Assembly (NCBI GenBank): GCA_031260015.1
Contig: JAIRKR010000018.1
Coordinates: 1-13,445 of the forward strand
Direction: 5' to 3'
Source of the DNA: Puniceicoccales bacterium
GTDB taxonomy: Bacteria; Verrucomicrobiota; Verrucomicrobiia; Opitutales; UBA9783
DNA length: 13,445 nt
Below are positions 1 through 8,074 of the stretch, piece after piece (positions within the stretch are counted from its first letter, which is position 1; every line of letters starts with the position of its first letter). Position numbers and translations under genes: made by a program. A model generated the notes under the pieces. That model did not search any database. It was not told where the DNA came from and saw only the letters and a program-made list of their open reading frames with translations.

Positions 1-542
1 TGGGAGAAAAATTTTTTACAAGCGTAGCCGCCGCTTCCATGCATCACGCTTACTGGCATGGCTTATTGGAACACAGCGTACACGTAACGCGCATCGTTCA
101 CATTTTATTGCCTTTGTACCCGCAAGAAAATAAGGATTTGGCCATCGCGGGAGCCCTCTTGCACGATGTGGGAAAAGTTTTGGAGTACCGTTACGAAAGC
201 ATTGAGGGTATCGACCGAACACGCTTGGGACGTTTGGAAGGGCACGTCGTCTTGGGGTACCGATTGGTTCGCAGTGCAGCTTTGCGTCATCAACTGGAAT
301 CCGAGTGGCTGGAACGTCTGGAACACATTTTACTTTCTCATCAGGGGGAACTGGCATGGGGTGCTGCCGTTTATCCTTCAACGCCCGAAGCTATTTTTAT
401 CGCCCTGGCCGACAATTTTGATGCGAAAATGGCCATGGTCCAACAACAATTGCGAAAAGCGCTTCCGCAGCAAATATTTTCCGACTTTGTTCCCGGATTA
501 CAGACACGGCTGATGACCCAACCGCTTGTTGATTTGCATTAA
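1..542 (+). CDS. HD-domain 3'-5' exoribonuclease, YhaM family (5'-truncated by window edge)
   Basis: The reading frame is open from the first bases, so the gene starts upstream; the ATG at position 39 is internal. About 179 C-terminal residues are visible. They carry the YhaM-type HD phosphohydrolase signature: HHAYWHGLLEH (visible residues 14-24), the metal-binding pair in LLHDVGK (H54, D55), a later histidine in GHVVLG (H81), then a SHQGELAWGA element and DNFDAK, which match the end of the YhaM HD domain (HHG..E.G..P.T.EA....D..DAK). YhaM-family enzymes degrade RNA and single-stranded DNA 3' to 5' in the cytoplasm; they usually have an N-terminal OB-fold, which would lie outside the window. 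The stop is TAA at 540-542. The next gene begins 51 bases downstream in sequence of different character, so they are probably not one operon. The family call is confident; the exact substrate is inferred. Confidence 0.85.
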   Translation, partial: GEKFFTSVAAASMHHAYWHGLLEHSVHVTRIVHILLPLYPQENKDLAIAGALLHDVGKVLEYRYESIEGIDRTRLGRLEGHVVLGYRLVRSAALRHQLESEWLERLEHILLSHQGELAWGAAVYPSTPEAIFIALADNFDAKMAMVQQQLRKALPQQIFSDFVPGLQTRLMTQPLVDLH

Positions 543-593
543 AATAAAAATAAGCATGACAAATTTCCAAAACCATCAGATCTTAAGAATGTC

Positions 594-1334
594 ATGAAGA
601 TAAAGCATTATTATTACATCATCTTAGGGGTATTTTGTTTGTGTCTTGAAAATCAAACACTATTTGGTACTAAAATCCAAATTCCAAAGGAAGTCATGCG
701 AATTTTGCAGGATCAAAATTATAAAGATCAGCATGATCAAATTATGGAGCAACAGACTGCAATTAGAGAAGGGTACAAAGCTTCTATATGTAAAACGTAC
801 AACATTGAAGGCTTATCCGAAAACGAGCTGTTAGAATGGATCGAGGATGATTTAAGGGAAGGTGTAAAGATCGGACCTGAATATTATGCTCTTGCTCGTA
901 TACGGCAATATCATGAGCAGTACTCGGGTGAAGATTTACAATGGCAGGAAAAATCTAAAAATGACTTCTTTTATGCAGATAGTGGCAAAAGTTGTCATGA
1001 TAATGGTGTACGATTTGAAGACTTTGAAAGCCCTGCCGGAGAAACAAACATTTACTGGGCTTTGTATCAAGCAGGTCTTATTTTTATGCAAACGGAACCC
1101 GAATTTGCAATGTTTTGTTTTAAGCATTTATTGATATTAAGTAATGGTCAAATTCCTGCTTTTTTGTTTGGTCCTGATTATCATCCGGAAAGTAATGCCG
1201 TCAGACGTTTGCAGGCTGGTCTAGGAATATTGGGTGGGCATTATTTTTACCAAGGCTATATTAATAATGATCGGGCATTAAAAATTCAGGCACATGCCTT
1301 AAAAGAAGCAGTTTACGAAATAGTAAAGTATTAA
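594..1334 (+). CDS. hypothetical exported protein
   Basis: This 246-residue protein is not recognised. The N-terminus looks like a Sec signal peptide: basic MKIKH, a hydrophobic stretch of Tyr, Ile, Leu, Val and Cys at residues 6-18, then a polar stretch, with plausible cleavage near residue 25 (TLFG-T). The mature part is mostly charged and helical-looking, with Glu/Gln-rich segments at about 35-80. The C-terminal half (about 150-246) is richer in aromatic and glycine residues. No catalytic motif is evident. The start is uncertain because no clear Shine-Dalgarno sequence precedes this ATG. It heads a run of three AT-rich genes; the next begins 26 bases after the stop. Its setting beside an M91-like protease makes a host- or envelope-related role possible, but that is only association. 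Confidence 0.6.
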   Translation: MKIKHYYYIILGVFCLCLENQTLFGTKIQIPKEVMRILQDQNYKDQHDQIMEQQTAIREGYKASICKTYNIEGLSENELLEWIEDDLREGVKIGPEYYALARIRQYHEQYSGEDLQWQEKSKNDFFYADSGKSCHDNGVRFEDFESPAGETNIYWALYQAGLIFMQTEPEFAMFCFKHLLILSNGQIPAFLFGPDYHPESNAVRRLQAGLGILGGHYFYQGYINNDRALKIQAHALKEAVYEIVKY

Positions 1335-1351
1335 AGGCTAAAGTCTTACAC

Positions 1352-1355
1352 GGAG
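1352..1355 (+). promoter_or_regulatory. ribosome binding site of the M91-like gene
   Basis: GGAG lies five bases upstream of the ATG at 1361. It is the clearest Shine-Dalgarno sequence in the three-gene AT-rich block. It supports this start, and therefore supports including the hydrophobic N-terminus in the protein. Confidence 0.6.
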
Positions 1356-1360
1356 TTTTT

Positions 1361-2821
1361 ATGTCATCGTTAAGGTATTTGAGTGTTGCTTTTTTAATGT
1401 TTGCTTATTCTTTTCCACTTAATCTTTCAGGAGAAGTAGTAACAGTATGGGATATGTTTGATGTTACATCACAAAAATTATCGTCGGCAGCTTGCGAAAG
1501 TTTAGTGAGTGGGGTAAAGGGAGAATTATTACTAAAAGTTAGGAAAATCTTATACGAGACTCTTTTACTAAAAGAAGTAACACCGAAAGTTCTTGAATAC
1601 TTGCTAAAGCAGCCAACAACCAAACTTCAACTAGAAAGTTTAAGCCCAGAAGTCCAGCAAGCGATGGTGGTTGATGCATTAAGTCGGTTAAACAACGAAC
1701 AGTGGAGACACCTAGGGCACCGTGTTGCACCACAAGAATTAAATCTGAAAGCGCAGGAAGCCCTACTGACTATACCGGAAATTTGTGAAGTCTTTGTTAA
1801 TATGCCAGGAGAGGCATTGACTCCAACAGACAGAACATTACAATTATTAATAAAAGCTTTTAATGAGCTCCAGAAATTAGAAAGTGGAAAAACGATTATT
1901 AATAAACTGTATGCATTAATAATAGAAAGAAATGTAAAGATAAAGATAAAAGAAAGCAACGCCTCTATCTCCGCCGATCTAGAAAGGAATGGAACCCCTT
2001 ATATTCAAGGTGTCCATGACCTGGAGAATAACCAAGAATGTTGTTTATTGGGAGCATTGAACAAAAAAGCCGATAAATATCAGGTTGGTCTTGGCAAAAT
2101 ACCTCCACATATTATGTTAGGGCACGAATTGTTACATTTAATAGATGGTCTGCAACATCCATACGCCTTTATAAATGGAACACGTACTGTTCAAGATTGG
2201 ATAAATGACAATCAAGATAATAAGCAAATTCTAACAATACTTCAAGACTCATATTTTAAAAACATTTTTTTAAGCAGTAAAAGTAATATTTATGAGGAGT
2301 TGTATGTTTATTTTGGAACCAATGATAGCCGAAGGGAAGGTATTTCCCCTGAAAATCATTTACTGCTTGAGGCAGGTATTGGACTAAAAATTGGATACAG
2401 TCCCACCAATGGCAGTTTTTTCATCAACAAACAATTAGGAGATGCTTTACTGAACTTCTATAATGTGTCCTTTGAAACATATAGGCCTCCTTCTGAACTT
2501 CGCTTTGATCCAAATGCAGCTTTACGATCCCCTTCATGTTTTCGTACTATAGGTATAGGAAAAACAAATGAACTAGTGGAACAATTAAGTAAGGTAATTG
2601 ATGAATGGCCACTTTTTTCGATCCCATCGTTAAAGTTAGGTGTTAAAATGAAAGAAAAAATGGCATTTAAAAAATTAAAAGATGAGAAAGAGGCTTTTAA
2701 AGAAGCTTATCGACGGATGGCTTTAGCAATAGATAAAAAGCGTTTTTCTTTACCTTTACCGATATTTTCTGAGACAGGATATCACCTTAGCTTATTACTA
2801 TGGATCAAAGGTCTTCTTTAA
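1361..2821 (+). CDS. M91-like (NleC/NleD-type) zinc metalloprotease with signal peptide
   Basis: This 486-residue protein has a zinc-protease HELLH motif at residues 255-259 in the context LGHELLHLIDG. It is followed by YEELYVYFG (residues 311-319) and ISPENHLLLEAG (328-339). HExxH followed by an EE...G segment and a [S/P]EN segment is the pattern remembered for the M91 family, which includes the type III effectors NleC, NleD and HopH1 that cleave host signalling proteins. The N-terminus (SSLR, then a hydrophobic run at about residues 5-22, then LSG) resembles a Sec signal peptide, unusual for a type III effector. The first 220 residues are helical and the last 60 are rich in Lys and hydrophobic residues; neither part is recognised. 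GGAG precedes the start. The 26- and 22-base gaps to its neighbours suggest co-transcription. The metalloprotease call is fairly firm; the M91 assignment and effector role are inferred. Confidence 0.6.
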   Translation: MSSLRYLSVAFLMFAYSFPLNLSGEVVTVWDMFDVTSQKLSSAACESLVSGVKGELLLKVRKILYETLLLKEVTPKVLEYLLKQPTTKLQLESLSPEVQQAMVVDALSRLNNEQWRHLGHRVAPQELNLKAQEALLTIPEICEVFVNMPGEALTPTDRTLQLLIKAFNELQKLESGKTIINKLYALIIERNVKIKIKESNASISADLERNGTPYIQGVHDLENNQECCLLGALNKKADKYQVGLGKIPPHIMLGHELLHLIDGLQHPYAFINGTRTVQDWINDNQDNKQILTILQDSYFKNIFLSSKSNIYEELYVYFGTNDSRREGISPENHLLLEAGIGLKIGYSPTNGSFFINKQLGDALLNFYNVSFETYRPPSELRFDPNAALRSPSCFRTIGIGKTNELVEQLSKVIDEWPLFSIPSLKLGVKMKEKMAFKKLKDEKEAFKEAYRRMALAIDKKRFSLPLPIFSETGYHLSLLLWIKGLL

Positions 2822-2843
2822 TTCACTAAGGCCACCGTCTATT

Positions 2844-3662
2844 ATGGATGATAATATAAAAATTGCCTTTAATCTTATATTTCCTGATAAGAGGGGGAAA
2901 AAATTCGAGTTTCCTATCTTTCCAAATCGATCCGAAATCGTCTTCGACATAGGTATATTACCCAGTGTGCCTCAAAAGGTTGATATTATCATTAGCAACC
3001 AGGCTCTAGGGAAAATACTTTGGAAAGATCTGGATCCATCACAAGTGCCTGTCGAATTTAGTAGTAAATTCTTTAATTTTGATCTTCGCTTTGATTTTTA
3101 TATACCTCCACCTATCGATCAATTGCCAACATTACTTCCAGAAGCTCCTAAAACGGTTCTAGGTCTCATACGATACGAGCAATTTTACAATAATCACCAA
3201 AAGCTACTTTTGCAGGTAGGTGATGGGACATCGTTAGAAGATACAATTCGACTGCATAATCAAATGTTTCCACATCTTGGAAGTAGAATCGAACGGGCTG
3301 AAGATTTTATCATTGATTATATTTATAATGAGGATGACCCTATTGCTAACAATGGTATAATTGACAATCTTGTGACTGTTGCCAAAAGTTTTAACATAAA
3401 TCTCCTTTTACGTCGGTGCGACGCTCAAGGGAAAGAAATATACCAACCTCTTCTGTTTTCACTTGGTAGTACGGAAGATCGACCTATTGAAATCGTACAG
3501 GATGTAAAGTCTAGCATCTATTTTTTGGTGGTTGATCCGGATGGGCCTATATCTGATGATGATTCAGAAAGCCAACAGTGTCCGCAAGCAGAGGGTGGTG
3601 GGTTTTCTACCCCAGTAAAAGATCCAGGTCAAAGATTTCAGGATTCTCCTCCTCCCCCTTAA
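2844..3662 (+). CDS. hypothetical protein with possible degenerate OTU-like domain
   Basis: This 272-residue protein has no signal peptide. Three parts are visible: a beta-rich N-terminal region (about 1-90) ending in a proline cluster; a central region (about 103-230); and an acidic, then glycine- and proline-rich tail ending in PPPP. The central region resembles an OTU cysteine-protease fold. GDGTSLED (126-133) sits where OTU proteins have a DGxC nucleophile loop, NNGIIDNLVTVAKSFNINLLL (split here as NNGIIDNL, then VTVAKSFNINLLL; 169-189) resembles the middle helix and strand, and SSIYFLVV (223-230) resembles the catalytic HY strand. The nucleophile position would be Ser130 and the histidine position Ile225, so if the match is right the protein is probably not an active cysteine protease. 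It follows the M91-like gene by 22 bases and has no strong ribosome site. OTU resemblance is by eye and weak; an unrelated fold is possible. Confidence 0.5.
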   Translation: MDDNIKIAFNLIFPDKRGKKFEFPIFPNRSEIVFDIGILPSVPQKVDIIISNQALGKILWKDLDPSQVPVEFSSKFFNFDLRFDFYIPPPIDQLPTLLPEAPKTVLGLIRYEQFYNNHQKLLLQVGDGTSLEDTIRLHNQMFPHLGSRIERAEDFIIDYIYNEDDPIANNGIIDNLVTVAKSFNINLLLRRCDAQGKEIYQPLLFSLGSTEDRPIEIVQDVKSSIYFLVVDPDGPISDDDSESQQCPQAEGGGFSTPVKDPGQRFQDSPPPP

Positions 3663-3683
3663 TCTGGCTCTACCCCCAAAGAA

Positions 3684-3737
3684 AAAGTAAATAATTAAAA
3701 ATAACGCTTGGCATTATTGAAAAAACACATTTACTTT
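3684..3737. repeat. nested inverted repeats upstream of ileS
   Basis: A perfect 9-base inverted repeat, AAAGTAAAT (3684-3692) and ATTTACTTT (3729-3737), encloses a second one, AATAACGC TTG GCATTATT (about 3700-3718), which pairs over 8 bases with one mismatch. The structure lies in the only intergenic gap before the ileS operon. It could be an operator, an RNA leader structure or a weak terminator for the upstream block. No T-box-like features and no U-run after a GC-rich stem are present, so the function is open. Confidence 0.35.
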
Positions 3738-3771
3738 GCCTGTGCATAAGTTATGTGAAAAGGGGTAGAAG

Positions 3772-6570
3772 ATGTCCAACGCGGTTCAACTAAAAGATAC
3801 GCTCAATTTGCCGAGAACAAAGTTTCCCATGCAGGCCAAGTTGGTCGAACGTGAAGGGGAACGTTTGGCTCACTGGGAAGTCGATCGCCTTTACGAGAGA
3901 ATTCAAACGAAAAATGCCCATAGGCCTTGTTTCATCCTTCACGATGGCCCCCCTTTCACCAATGGAGACGTGCACGTCGGAACGGCTCTAAACAAGATTT
4001 TAAAAGATATTATTCTTCGTTTTAAAAGCATGCGAGGGTTTGCAACGCCCTACATTCCGGGTTGGGATTGCCATGGCTTGCCCATTGAACATAAAGTTTC
4101 CCAAGAGTATCCAGAGTTACTGAAAAATCCTGTAAAATTGCGTACCGCTTGCGAACAATTTTCAGCAAAGTTCATAAAAATTCAAGAAGGTCAATTCAAG
4201 CGCTTGGGAGTCCTCGCCGATTGGGAGCACGCTTACAAAACAATGAATGCTTCCTACGAAGCAAGTGTTTTGAAAATTTTTTCAAAATTTGTAAAAGCCG
4301 GTTTGGTTTACCGTAGCAAGAAACCCGTTTATTGGTCTATTCCATGCAAAACTGCTTTGGCGGAAGCTGAAATTGAATACAAAAATCATACAAGTACTAC
4401 CGTGTGGGTAAAATTCTTACTCGAAAACGCTGCCCAATTGGATCTTCCCGAGAACACGTACGTGGTGATTTGGACAACCACTCCCTGGACGTTGCCTGCC
4501 AACCGTGCCATCGCCCTTTCGCCCACGCTGACTTACGTTGCATTGAACACGCCCAAGGAAAGCTATTTAGTAGCCGCAGATCTTGCCGACAGCTTTATTA
4601 AAACATGTCACATTCAAGATGTTTCTCTGGGAAAAACATTTGAAGGAAAATCTCTGGAAGGGCAGTTGACGCAACATCCATTTTTGCCACTTAAAAGTCC
4701 TATCGTGCTGGCCGATTACGTAACGTTGGATGCCGGAACCGGATGCGTGCATACGGCCCCAGGTCACGGCATAGACGATTACCTCACAGGTTTAAAGTAT
4801 AAATTGGAAATTGCATGCCCCGTGGACGACGAGGGCCGTTTTACGGAGGATGGCTTCATGCCACCGACTTTAATTGGAAAAGCCGTTATCGATAGTCACG
4901 GAAAATCTCCAGCTAATGACAGTGTGATTGAACTTTTAAAAGCAAAGGGAGCATTACTGCATCAATCCATTTACGAGCACGCTTATCCGCATTGCTGGCG
5001 TTCAAAAACACCCGTGATTGCCCGCGCACTTCCCCAATGGTTTATTCGTCTTGATATCCTAAAAAAGAGAGCTATCGAGGTCATTGATCAGGTGACCTGG
5101 TTGCCTCCTTGGGGTAAAAAGCGTATTCAAGGTTCCGTGCAGGCACGTCCCGATTGGTGCATCAGTCGGCAACGTACATGGGGAATTCCGTTACCCGTAT
5201 TTTATGACGCGCAAGATCAACCCCTCTTGGACGCAACGGTGGTTGACTTTATTGCGGACAAAATAGGTCGATATGGATCGCAATGGTGGTTTGAATCGGA
5301 CACAAGTACTTTACTAAAAGACATTCCAATTCCCCAGACATGGGTAGGGAAGATTTTACGCAAAGGTGAAGATACGCTCGACGTTTGGATAGATTCGGGA
5401 TGCAGTCACGCCGCTGTGCTTAAGCAACGCGGATTAAATTACCCTGCAGACCTTTACCTGGAAGGAAGCGACCAACATCGAGGTTGGTTTCAGTCTTCCC
5501 TCATGACTTCTCTTATGGACGGTGATTGCGCCCCCTATAAAAGTGTTTTAACGCACGGATTTTTCGTCGATGAAAATCGAAAAAAGGTTTCCAAAAGTGA
5601 TGGAAGTCCGCAGACGGCAGAATTTTACACCCACAAATACGGTGCCGACATCCTTCGCTTATGGGTTGCTTCCGAAGACTATCGCAACGATATTCCCGTA
5701 TCCGAAAATATTTTGCAGCATGTGATTAGCACCTACAGAACCTTGCGCAATACGATAAGATTTCAAATAGGTAACCTTTTCGATTTCGATTACCATCGGC
5801 ACGCTTGCCCCATCGAAAAATTGACCCCCATAGATCGTTGGGCACTACACGAAACAAATTTGCTCATCCAAGAAGTTACAAAAGCCTACGAAGTTTACGA
5901 ATTTCATAGAGTATATCAGGCGATTAGCCGCTTTTGTTCGGTAACGTTATCCGCACGTTATCACGATATTTTAAAAGATCGGCTTTATACGTTGGGAGCC
6001 AATTGGCCCGAGCGGCGGGCGTCTCAGACCGCATTATATTTGATCTCTAATACCTTACTGCGCTTGCTGGCTCCCGTGTTGACTTTTACGGCCGACGAAG
6101 CTTTGGGATATTTACAAGGCGATGAAGATTTTGGGTACGATCAATCCATCCATCTGTCGGATTTTCCCGTGATACAAAGTACGTGGTACGCCGAAAATAT
6201 TTGCAATGATTTCAATGCGTTGTTTAAAATACGAGAGCAGGTTCAAATAGAATTAGAAAAGGCGCGCCAACAAAAAATCATTGGTCAATCTTTAGATGCA
6301 AAGGTGGAAATAACGCTCGGCAATCAACATCATTGGGCATCACTTTTACAGAAATATCAAATGCAATTGACAGAATATTTTATTGTTTCTGCCGTCAAAA
6401 TACAAAACGTTGACGACGATTCTTCGGTTCAGATTCGAGTAGAGCATGCGGATGGCGTACGTTGCCCGCGTACTTGGCGTTGGGTAGATCGTTTGGTTGA
6501 AGTCGATGGTTTTGGATACGTCTCAGAACGTTGTGAAAAAGTTTTAAAAAATTGGCATTCTCACACTTAA
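3772..6570 (+). CDS. ileS: isoleucyl-tRNA synthetase
   Basis: This class I synthetase charges tRNA-Ile with isoleucine in the cytoplasm and edits mischarged valine. The 932 residues match the usual bacterial length. The HIGH-type motif is HVGT (68-71) in GPPFTNGDVHVGTALNK; GWDCHGLPIE follows. The CP1 editing domain shows WTTTPWTLP (from residue 234) and GTGCVHTAPGHG. The catalytic loop is KVSKS (605-609), preceded by the class-typical DVWIDSG and GSDQHRGWFQSS. The C-terminal zinc-ribbon region is degenerate: CPRTW (898-902) and SERC (918-921) keep only two of the four cysteines expected from the two CxxC pairs, so zinc binding is probably lost. AGGGG at 3761-3765 sits six bases before the ATG and fixes the start. 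Three housekeeping genes follow at close spacing, suggesting an operon headed by ileS. Confidence 0.97.
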   Translation: MSNAVQLKDTLNLPRTKFPMQAKLVEREGERLAHWEVDRLYERIQTKNAHRPCFILHDGPPFTNGDVHVGTALNKILKDIILRFKSMRGFATPYIPGWDCHGLPIEHKVSQEYPELLKNPVKLRTACEQFSAKFIKIQEGQFKRLGVLADWEHAYKTMNASYEASVLKIFSKFVKAGLVYRSKKPVYWSIPCKTALAEAEIEYKNHTSTTVWVKFLLENAAQLDLPENTYVVIWTTTPWTLPANRAIALSPTLTYVALNTPKESYLVAADLADSFIKTCHIQDVSLGKTFEGKSLEGQLTQHPFLPLKSPIVLADYVTLDAGTGCVHTAPGHGIDDYLTGLKYKLEIACPVDDEGRFTEDGFMPPTLIGKAVIDSHGKSPANDSVIELLKAKGALLHQSIYEHAYPHCWRSKTPVIARALPQWFIRLDILKKRAIEVIDQVTWLPPWGKKRIQGSVQARPDWCISRQRTWGIPLPVFYDAQDQPLLDATVVDFIADKIGRYGSQWWFESDTSTLLKDIPIPQTWVGKILRKGEDTLDVWIDSGCSHAAVLKQRGLNYPADLYLEGSDQHRGWFQSSLMTSLMDGDCAPYKSVLTHGFFVDENRKKVSKSDGSPQTAEFYTHKYGADILRLWVASEDYRNDIPVSENILQHVISTYRTLRNTIRFQIGNLFDFDYHRHACPIEKLTPIDRWALHETNLLIQEVTKAYEVYEFHRVYQAISRFCSVTLSARYHDILKDRLYTLGANWPERRASQTALYLISNTLLRLLAPVLTFTADEALGYLQGDEDFGYDQSIHLSDFPVIQSTWYAENICNDFNALFKIREQVQIELEKARQQKIIGQSLDAKVEITLGNQHHWASLLQKYQMQLTEYFIVSAVKIQNVDDDSSVQIRVEHADGVRCPRTWRWVDRLVEVDGFGYVSERCEKVLKNWHSHT

Positions 6571-6586
6571 TACCGGATCTCTGCAT

Positions 6587-7336
6587 ATGGAACAAGAACA
6601 TTCAACTTCCAAGAAAAGTATTAATACCATACTAAAAGCAGCTTGCTTGCGCAACAAGAATAAAAAGTTATCGTACCCGCAACGCGATGATCATTTTACA
6701 ATGGAAGATGTGGATCAAATTTTAAAAGAATACCGTACTTCCACACCCGTAAGTGAAAAAACGATTTCTAAGACTCGTATCCCCAAAAAGGCAACGGCAA
6801 AGGTCATGCAGAAAAAACGTGTTTTCAAAGCCGCTTCGTTGAGTGATATTTTGGGATTCAGTTTCCAACAGGATCAAATCGCAACGCGTGCATCTCAATC
6901 ATCCGTTGAGCAGGTACCGGAAGCATGGAAAGCTTACTATACTAAATTAATACAACTGAGAGATAAATTAAGAAAATCTACCGATGCCTTGAGTCAAAGT
7001 CGTCCCATCAAACACATTCAAGAACAAGAATCCGAAGATTATCTAACATTTCTAGCTTCCAGCGACAAAGAAATTCTTAAAGAAGTGGAAGCGGCCATCG
7101 AACGCATTTTTGAAGGGACTTATGGCATATGTGAAATTACCGGGAAACCCATCTTAAAAAAACGTTTAGAATCCATTCCCTACACGCGATATTCCGTAGA
7201 AGGGCAAGAACATATAGAAACCATCAGACGTTCTAGGCAATTGGCACAATTCGCCGGTAATAGTGTGCGTATTGCCGATGATGAAGCGGATTCATCCGAC
7301 AGTTATTACGAAGCAGATTCGGATGCTGAAGTCTGA
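6587..7336 (+). CDS. DksA/TraR-family protein lacking the zinc cysteines
   Basis: This 249-residue protein ends in a DksA/TraR-type domain. A coiled-coil-like region (about 112-172) leads into FEGTYGICEITGKPI (175-189) and then RLESIPYTRYSVEGQE (193-208). This is the C4 zinc-finger signature with three of the four cysteines replaced: C182 remains, while T185, S203 and G206 occupy the other positions. Family members bind RNA polymerase through its secondary channel and modulate initiation; a non-zinc version can fold without metal, as in some cysteine-poor DksA homologues. The N-terminal 110 residues are basic, low-complexity and unrecognised, and the C-terminal tail (231-249) is strongly acidic. 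The gene starts 16 bases after ileS; only a weak GGA precedes the start. Such a gene directly behind ileS is remembered from Verrucomicrobiota, which is part of the basis for the taxonomic guess. The exact target is unknown. Confidence 0.8.
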   Translation: MEQEHSTSKKSINTILKAACLRNKNKKLSYPQRDDHFTMEDVDQILKEYRTSTPVSEKTISKTRIPKKATAKVMQKKRVFKAASLSDILGFSFQQDQIATRASQSSVEQVPEAWKAYYTKLIQLRDKLRKSTDALSQSRPIKHIQEQESEDYLTFLASSDKEILKEVEAAIERIFEGTYGICEITGKPILKKRLESIPYTRYSVEGQEHIETIRRSRQLAQFAGNSVRIADDEADSSDSYYEADSDAEV

Positions 7337-7351
7337 ACGATTTGTCATTGC

Positions 7352-8074
7352 ATGCCTCTTTTTGTTTACTGTGAAGACAGAAGTTCTTTCGTAGCTCAAA
7401 ATGAAGTCGCACTCTCCAAAAAGGAATCGCACCATCTGTTCGTATTGAGAGAGCATGAAGGCACATGCGTCGTTGTTTTTGACGGGTTAGGTCATACGCG
7501 CCAAGGTATCTTAAAGTGGAAAAGTTGCAATGCGTACGTACAGTTTACGAAATCCGTTGAACATTGTAAAATACCGTTGCCGTACATTTCACTTGTGCAG
7601 GTATTGCCCAATGAGCCTGCAACGTTTGAAGGCGTATTGAAAAAAGCCTGCGAATTAGGGGTACATACCATTTATCCCGTTTTAGGAGAACGTACGGAAG
7701 GTAAACGTTGGACGCAACATGTATGGAATTGTAAAAGGACAAGATTTCAACACCTCATGGTGGATGCTTGCAAACAAGCTAAAAATCCAATTTTGCCCAT
7801 ACTCAGCAGTGCAATTCATGCTTTTCACGACATTCCTTGGGAGTCTTTTAATCAACGCTTCTATGGAAGTCTATTGCCTTCAACTCCCATCAAAAAGGTA
7901 ACCGTCGATGCGACTGCAAAGTCGATTGCTTGCGTCGTAGGTCCCGAAGGTGGATTTTCTCCAGAAGAGAACCAATTACTCGCAATGTATGCCCAACCTA
8001 TGCGCTTGAGCCCCTACGTTTTACGCGTAGAAACGGCCACCGTAAGTGCTCTTGCCTGTTTGCGAAATCTTTAG
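7352..8074 (+). CDS. rsmE: 16S rRNA (uracil-1498-N3) methyltransferase
   Basis: RsmE is a SPOUT-class enzyme that methylates N3 of U1498 in helix 44 of 16S rRNA using S-adenosylmethionine. The 240 residues match the family length. The trefoil-knot cofactor motifs are clear: VGPEGGFSPEE (from V196, with GPEGGF at 197-202) and LRVETA (224-229; family LRxETA). The central segment ACELGVHTIYPV and the lysine in ACKQAK are also typical. The N-terminal part is the PUA-like RNA-binding domain (SKKESHHLFVLREHEG). The start lies 15 bases after the dksA-like stop, with no visible Shine-Dalgarno sequence, so expression probably depends on the operon transcript. The stop TAG is one base before the sfsA start. 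Confidence 0.95.
   Translation: MPLFVYCEDRSSFVAQNEVALSKKESHHLFVLREHEGTCVVVFDGLGHTRQGILKWKSCNAYVQFTKSVEHCKIPLPYISLVQVLPNEPATFEGVLKKACELGVHTIYPVLGERTEGKRWTQHVWNCKRTRFQHLMVDACKQAKNPILPILSSAIHAFHDIPWESFNQRFYGSLLPSTPIKKVTVDATAKSIACVVGPEGGFSPEENQLLAMYAQPMRLSPYVLRVETATVSALACLRNL

Noticed and set aside
39..542. ATG at 39 as the true start of the HD-domain gene
   Set aside because: The same frame is open to the left edge and encodes YhaM-like residues (FFTSVAAAS) before this Met, so the gene is truncated by the window.
594..670. Apparent duplication of an MKIKHY-like start in two frames (594 and 646)
   Set aside because: The second is a TTG-initiated shadow frame inside the first gene; the likeness covers only about 20 AT-rich bases and looks like chance.
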